From: Alligator mississippiensis
Lineage: Eukaryota; Chordata; Crocodylia; Alligatoridae
Direction of reading: 5' to 3'
Assembly: GCF_030867095.1 (NCBI RefSeq)
Contig: NC_081828.1
Location: 6,029,501 to 6,093,500, forward strand
DNA length: 64,000 nt
The notes below the pieces were generated by a model, which saw nothing but the letters and a program-made list of their open reading frames with translations, ran no database searches and was not told the origin of the DNA. A program made the position numbers and the translations under genes. Position 1 is the stretch's first letter; every line of letters starts with the position of its first letter. This document shows, piece after piece, positions 59,104 through 64,000 of the stretch.

Positions 59104-60503
59104 ACTGTTTAGAAAGCAGTGAGCACATCTACTAATGGCCAGTAGGGCTAGGGAAAGAGTGCAGAAGTATTGCCACAAATAATTGCTTGACTTGCAAAAA
59201 GGCACTGCTTCGTTTGCATTTGTCCCCCGGGCGTGTTCACATTTTTAGTATTTTAAAGGAATGAATTTGTCGGCGGGGATGCTCACTGCAATGGGAAGTG
59301 CTGGAGAGTATGCAGGGAAACAAGGGAGAAGTTACACGTTGCGCTTCTGGGGAATGTTCGACAGTCTTAAAGTTAGCGTGTGCTGTGAGCAGTCACAAGT
59401 TAAGGATTAATATCGTGTCTTGCCTGCATAGCTCTGATTTGCCACTAGAGAGCTGGAAAGGACACCTGGGCTCTATCCGTGTGGGATGTGGGGGGATAGA
59501 AGCAGTGCATCCTGGGATGCTGGAGGACTGCAGATTGCTCATTTTATCTCCACGGAGAAAACTGAAGATACCCTAACACTCACCGGAAGGTGGGTGACTT
59601 TGATATCCTCAGAGGGCACTTAGCATGAATTAACCAGCTTTAATATGTGGACGCTCATATTGTAAGTGCCTTAGTATGGGCTAAGTGTAACGTGTAACTT
59701 CACCCTAAGGTTGAACCTGAAAGCAACCTGCCTAGAGTCCAGGAGCACAGAAACAAGGGTATGTGGCCTCTGTGTCCAACCAAAGCGGCTCAAATTTCAA
59801 ATATTCAGGTTTCACAATGAGAGACTCATGATTGGGCACTAGGCCAGGCATTATTGGACAATAATTTTGAAACAAATACAGTCAAGAAATATGCAGCTTT
59901 TTAGCTATTGCAACATTGATGAAAGCTGAGACCTTTGCAGGTCAAAGCAAGTTATACAATTTGTTTACATATGATGGGAATGAGGCATCACCTCCGTCCA
60001 CAATCTCACCCTGCCTTGCTTTTCATTTGCCAAAACTGCTGGATTTTTCAAAACTTTCCATTCTTCACAACATTTTAGTAAACACATAGTTTGAGAAGCT
60101 TTTTGTTTACAGAACCTGAGTTTTTCAGAGAAGATTTTGTGATAGTGAATTCAATTTAAACAAACTGAAAAAATACCAACAAAAAAAGAACCGGCCTCCG
60201 CCCCCCCCTTTTCCAACCTTGCTGCATGGAAAGAACTTAAAAAAAACAAACAAACCAATGTTGTGATTTTCCCATTATTCAATCAGAGCAGCTCTATCTA
60301 ATTTATGGCTCATTCAATCAGCTCTAATGACTCCTGATCGGAAGCCCTGTGAAATCAATGGAAAGATTCCCATCGATTTCAGAGCCCTTTGGATCGATTT
60401 CACAGTGAAAAAACCCACTGAATTTAGCCGGTAAGCAAGAGCGAGGAAGGAAGGAAGGAAGGAAGAGATTAGGCAAAGAGGAAAGAGGCATTTGCAAATA
60501 AGT
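59104..60503. other. Unique sequence
   Basis: GAAATCAATGGAAAGATTCC and its approximate inverse CATCGATTTCAGAGCC around 60348-60385 form a loose foldback. (GGAA)n at about 60446-60465. No gene seen. Confidence 0.4.
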
Positions 60504-60517
60504 CTTGAAAAGAAGTC

Positions 60518-60639
60518 CTGAAAACTTGCTCAATAACTATTCTCCAACCATTTGGGTTGGTCTAATAAAAGATATCAAATTCACCCAAGGAACCTTGTCT
60601 GCCTATATCCTTAGACCAACACGGCTACAACCTAAACCC
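60518..60639 (+). mobile_element. Penelope-like tail copy with clean 14-bp target duplication
   Basis: Runs CTGAAAACTTGCTCAATAAC, TTGGTCTAATAAAAGATATC, CCTTGTCTGCCTATATCC and TTAGACCAACACGGCTACAA to the end at CCTAAACCC. A perfect direct repeat CTTGAAAAGAAGTC lies at 60504-60517 and 60640-60653. This copy defines the 3' end of the family and shows insertion as a 5'-truncated retroelement. No inverted part. Confidence 0.8.
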
Positions 60640-60653
60640 CTTGAAAAGAAGTC

Positions 60654-62609
60654 GGCACTCGTGGAAAGGTGTCTTACCCAATGTCTTGATGCAGTCACCT
60701 GTAATTCTCCTGTTTGCTAATGAGGAGGAGGCCAACACAACCTAACCCACCATGGTGCCCATTGCCCTTCCAGGAGAGATGCTATGGTCATCATGGAAGT
60801 CCAGCTCACTTCTCTCACTGATTTTTATGCAAACCAAACTCCCTTCATGCTTCTTTGTGCCCCTGTGGCCTAACGGTATGGAAGGGATTTCTAAATGCTT
60901 ATATACTGCGGCCTTCCATAATTCCTGCATTTTGGGAGACAGACAAACCGGTTCATTTGGACGACGAGGATTCATCGTTTTGACTGCTTGCATAGACCCG
61001 GGCATCAATAAATTAAAGCTTCTAGGGATTAATTGATCAGCGCAGGGTTGGTTAACTTTACGGCTAAATGGGAACTAATCTACCAGCAGACAGAATGGAG
61101 CTGTGGTGCCTTTACACTTGGTGAGTTTGAGCAGGGAAAGTGAATAATAATAATAATAATAATAAAAATAGGGATGCCAAACACGGTAGGAAAAAGGAGT
61201 TTTCCTCCCTAAAGAAAATGTACACAGGCTTTCTTAGATCTGAAATGATATCTCCCTCAACCTCTTTTCTTTGTGAAAATCACTACTTCTGAAGCAGAAA
61301 TTCTACTGAAGGGAAGATCCTATTATCAGCAGCAGTCACATTTCACAGCAATGTGATTAACTGCCGGTCACATGGTATTCTAGCTCACCACTTGTAGACA
61401 GCTCAATAATTTTAACAAGGAAAGAAGAGTGTCTTTCTTTCTTTCCTTTTTTTTCCACCCCCCTTCTTGCTTTTTGCCTTCAGACTTCTCTTACAAGGCA
61501 GGCAGTAAATTTGACCCTTAAGGAAGACCCCGCTGAGACCTGGATATCACTTATCAAGTCTAAATATGCAGTCCTGATCCAGGCTGATGTGAAGTGTAGC
61601 ATCCTCATCTCGAGAGCTCCCCCCCAGAACAAAACCAGTCACCTTGGCCAGGAAATGTACTACCTCAATCACAGTCACACTTCAATCACCAGGCTGTCTC
61701 TTGTCTCAGCTCCTGTCCTTGGTTTGTAGTATTTACAGCCCATCTGTCTGTCTCAAACACACTTCTTACTCAAGAGGGAAATTAATCTCTCTCTCCCTTC
61801 TCCCCCCCACATCTCACTCTCTATCCTCTCCCCCGCCGCCTTCCCCTAACACTTGCAATTTGCCATCAACAGCTTCCTTCTTCTCATCTAAAATTCTCTA
61901 TGACTTTGAAAATTGACTGCACACACTCGCATGCGCATGGTGATAGATAATTGATTGCATTTTTATTTTGCTTCTTCCCTAAACTGTTTTCCTTGCTAAT
62001 GGCCTGATCCCCACTGGGTTGGTTTTTTGTTTTGCAGTTTCTGATTTTTTTTAAAAACAGACATTCAGGTTAGAGGGGGGAGAAATAAACCTGTGAATAT
62101 TCCTCCTTTGGCACATTAAGGGAATTAAACACTAAGGATCCCAGCTGGAGATAGACCAAGTCTCCATTCCCCTGCTTCTGAGCCATGTAAGGGTTACTTT
62201 GACTTCCCCTTTCTTAGGCAGCGTTGCTGTGCCTTTGCAACCTGGCATCACCTGCGGGCCGCGTTGCAGGGCGGTGTCACAGGGAAATACCAGGTGTCTG
62301 TAAAGCATTCATCATGCCAGACATTTCTATAGCCGTTCTCAAAGTGATTCACCAAATTGGATGTTATTATCATTTTCTGGGTAAACGCAGCGGGGAGAGA
62401 GAGGTAAACTGAGGCACAACAGGGGTACCATGCTCTCACTTGCACTGGACTAAGTCAACTGGCCGGGGCACAGACTACTAGCTTTGCTCTAGGAGTCTCT
62501 TAGCTGGGGTGGCACGATCAAATTATGAGGACATTTCTATGAGCAATATTTTTTTAATTATACACTGAGACAAATAAATGTGGGTCACTTCTTACAGGAG
62601 GGGCACTGT
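60654..62609. other. Unique sequence with a short AAT repeat
   Basis: (AAT)n at about 61144-61168. Pyrimidine-rich at 61430-61480 and 61780-61860. No exon or repeat family supported. Confidence 0.4.
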
Positions 62610-62715
62610 CTAGCTGGTGGCATAGGGGGACGGGAGACAGGACGCCTGGGTTCAAGTCCTAGTCACATCAGTCACTGCGTCCACTTGCATCACCGAGACA
62701 GAAATGTTCATCTGT
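62610..62715 (+). repeat. MIR SINE fragment, head
   Basis: GGTGGCATAGGGGGACGGGA then GACGCCTGGGTTCAAGTCC, the B-box region of the tRNA-derived MIR head, in sense orientation. Confidence 0.6.
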
Positions 62716-62914
62716 GGACACTCAACTTAGGCTTCAAAGCCGAGATGCAGGCGCTTAAAGTGATAGCTTGGTCTTTAGAGATGATAAACCCACACTGCTC
62801 CCTTTGAAGTCAGCAGGAGTGGGTGGCTAGTACTTCTGAACATCCCCTAGCTGGTTGCCTAAATATGAATTCAGGACCCTAACCCTCAGATGCTCAAAAG
62901 TAAAGATATTTGCC

Positions 62915-63000
62915 CTAACTGTGGTGACTCAGTTTCCCTATTTATTAAATAGCAATCACACTTGCTGACATGACACGAGGGTTGTGAATCTGACACCCAA
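62915..63000 (+). repeat. MIR SINE fragment, core
   Basis: GTGACTCAGTTTCCCTATTT, ATAGCAATCACACTTGCTGA and GAGGGTTGTGAATCTGAC follow the MIR core and 3' part. Confidence 0.65.
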
Positions 63001-64000
63001 ATTGGCAATATACCCTTTGTGATGCTCAGGGTCTCATGCTGAACAGGAACCACGGGTTGGTATAGGAGACATAACCAGACCCTATGGCTGTTCCTATCTT
63101 TCTGACGTAGAGGAAAGGGTGCCAGGAGTGAGGAGAGATCTTTCAGTGGCATATGGTCCAGGGAGCTCAGTTTGGAAACAGGAGAATTTGTGTCTCAAAT
63201 GAAACATGGCCATTTGCCCTTTGACACCTGGTTGTCCTGAAAGACATCAGGCCCGATTGCTCTAATCACCTGAAGCACATTCGCAATGGAGGCACCTCAA
63301 GATCAACTCATATTTTTATATTGTAATTTTGAAAACAGCTAAAAAAACCTGTGTAGTCCACAGTGGGAGCAAGATCATGAGCACCTCAGAAAGCATTTCC
63401 TGCTGAAAGTCCCTGCCTGCCCCATCCAATCATTAGAAAATATTTTGAGGGTGGAAAGGAGGGCATTTCGTGAAGCACGTCTGTTCCTGGGCTTGTGGTC
63501 CCCATCTTTGGGGAGATAAGAAGAAATGAAGATAAAAAGAAAATAACTCCATTATGAGGTATGGGCTCATCACTGCTGTGTGTCTAGAAAACCTCAACTA
63601 AATCATTGTGTCTCTGCAGATAGATGTGTAACAATAAGGATGTGCCAAAATTAATTCATGCGTGAATAGCTAAGGAGCGCACTGAAATACGGAATTAGTG
63701 AGACGTTTTGGAGATGTATATACCACATCAAACACGCAGCCAAACCACAGGTCCACAAAAGAGGAGTTTTAGATTTAAATCCCTAGGTCTTGCTTCTATA
63801 ACGTTGGACCTGAGAAGGAGCCTAGGAGCCAAATCTGGTTTGCAAGCTGTGACGGACGACGGAAAGCTCACAAGAGCTGCCACTCCTGTGAAATTTCAAC
63901 TCAAGAATGAGGACATTTTGAGAGACCTGCTGGATTTCTACAGTTCACAGTGATAGAAATCCCAGGCAGTTTTCAGATGGGGCATGATTTCCATCGTTCC
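63001..64000. other. Unique sequence, nothing recognised
   Basis: A plus-strand frame at 63708-63953 is open for 81 codons but has no domain, and splice signals near it are ordinary. No repeat family seen. Confidence 0.4.

Noticed and set aside
1-64000. CRISPR arrays, operons, ribosome binding sites, rRNA or tRNA genes
   Set aside because: The window is vertebrate nuclear DNA; no cloverleaf tRNA, rRNA segment or prokaryotic structure was seen. Tandem repeats present are microsatellites or transposon-derived.

Overview
This is vertebrate nuclear DNA, most likely from a sauropsid and probably a crocodilian. Evidence for that: many CR1 LINE 3' ends that close with the sauropsid ATCATAGA-type tail, old MIR and L2 copies still readable, hAT and Tigger-like DNA transposons, and several Penelope-like short retroelement tails. 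No complete protein-coding gene is visible. Long open frames across the window are short, overlap on both strands and have no domain I can name. The window looks like intronic or intergenic sequence of a large locus.

Possible host coding sequence is limited to small splice-bounded exons on the minus strand. The three best are 36320-36416, 4147-4252 and 897-1031. Read in that order (minus strand, high to low coordinate), each has an AG acceptor, a GT donor and one open frame, and the phases agree (2 to 2, then 0 to 0). If real, the window sits inside a minus-strand gene with introns of about 32 kb and 3 kb. I do not recognise the protein. Plus-strand candidates at 29472-29601 and 52946-53057 are weaker.

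Layout: 1-2280 is unique AT-rich DNA plus the 897-1031 exon candidate. At 2281-3021 a Tigger-like transposon sits inside a foldback Penelope-like insertion. 4147-4252 is the second exon candidate. 5673-6063 (hAT), 7080-7741 (a TIR element) and 9545-10585 (a foldback with a microsatellite loop and a nested hAT MITE) follow. 12225-13110 holds MIR copies and a MIR-derived triplication. 13956-14240 is an L2-like LINE end, 15502-15780 a Penelope-like foldback, and 17112-17430 a GATA repeat framed by three inverted arms. 21686-21780 is another tail copy and 23181-23785 a bidirectional array of an unknown unit. 27284-39640 is mostly unique DNA with CR1 ends, CpG-retaining blocks and twin pentanucleotide arrays. 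39640-40300 is a CR1 end split by a hAT, and 40496-42049 is a candidate solitary LTR fossil. 45168-48660 carries three CR1 ends and 50880-51650 a plus-strand L2. 55673-56238 is a hAT holding a nested CR1. The rest is mainly unique sequence with MIRs, one more TIR element and one cleanly bounded Penelope-like tail with a 14-bp target duplication.

The clearest story in the window is mobile-element history: nested insertions that can be ordered in time, a retroelement family whose copies repeatedly carry an inverted 5' part, and microsatellites grown inside inverted-repeat loops. All family names come from reading motifs by eye, with no database search.
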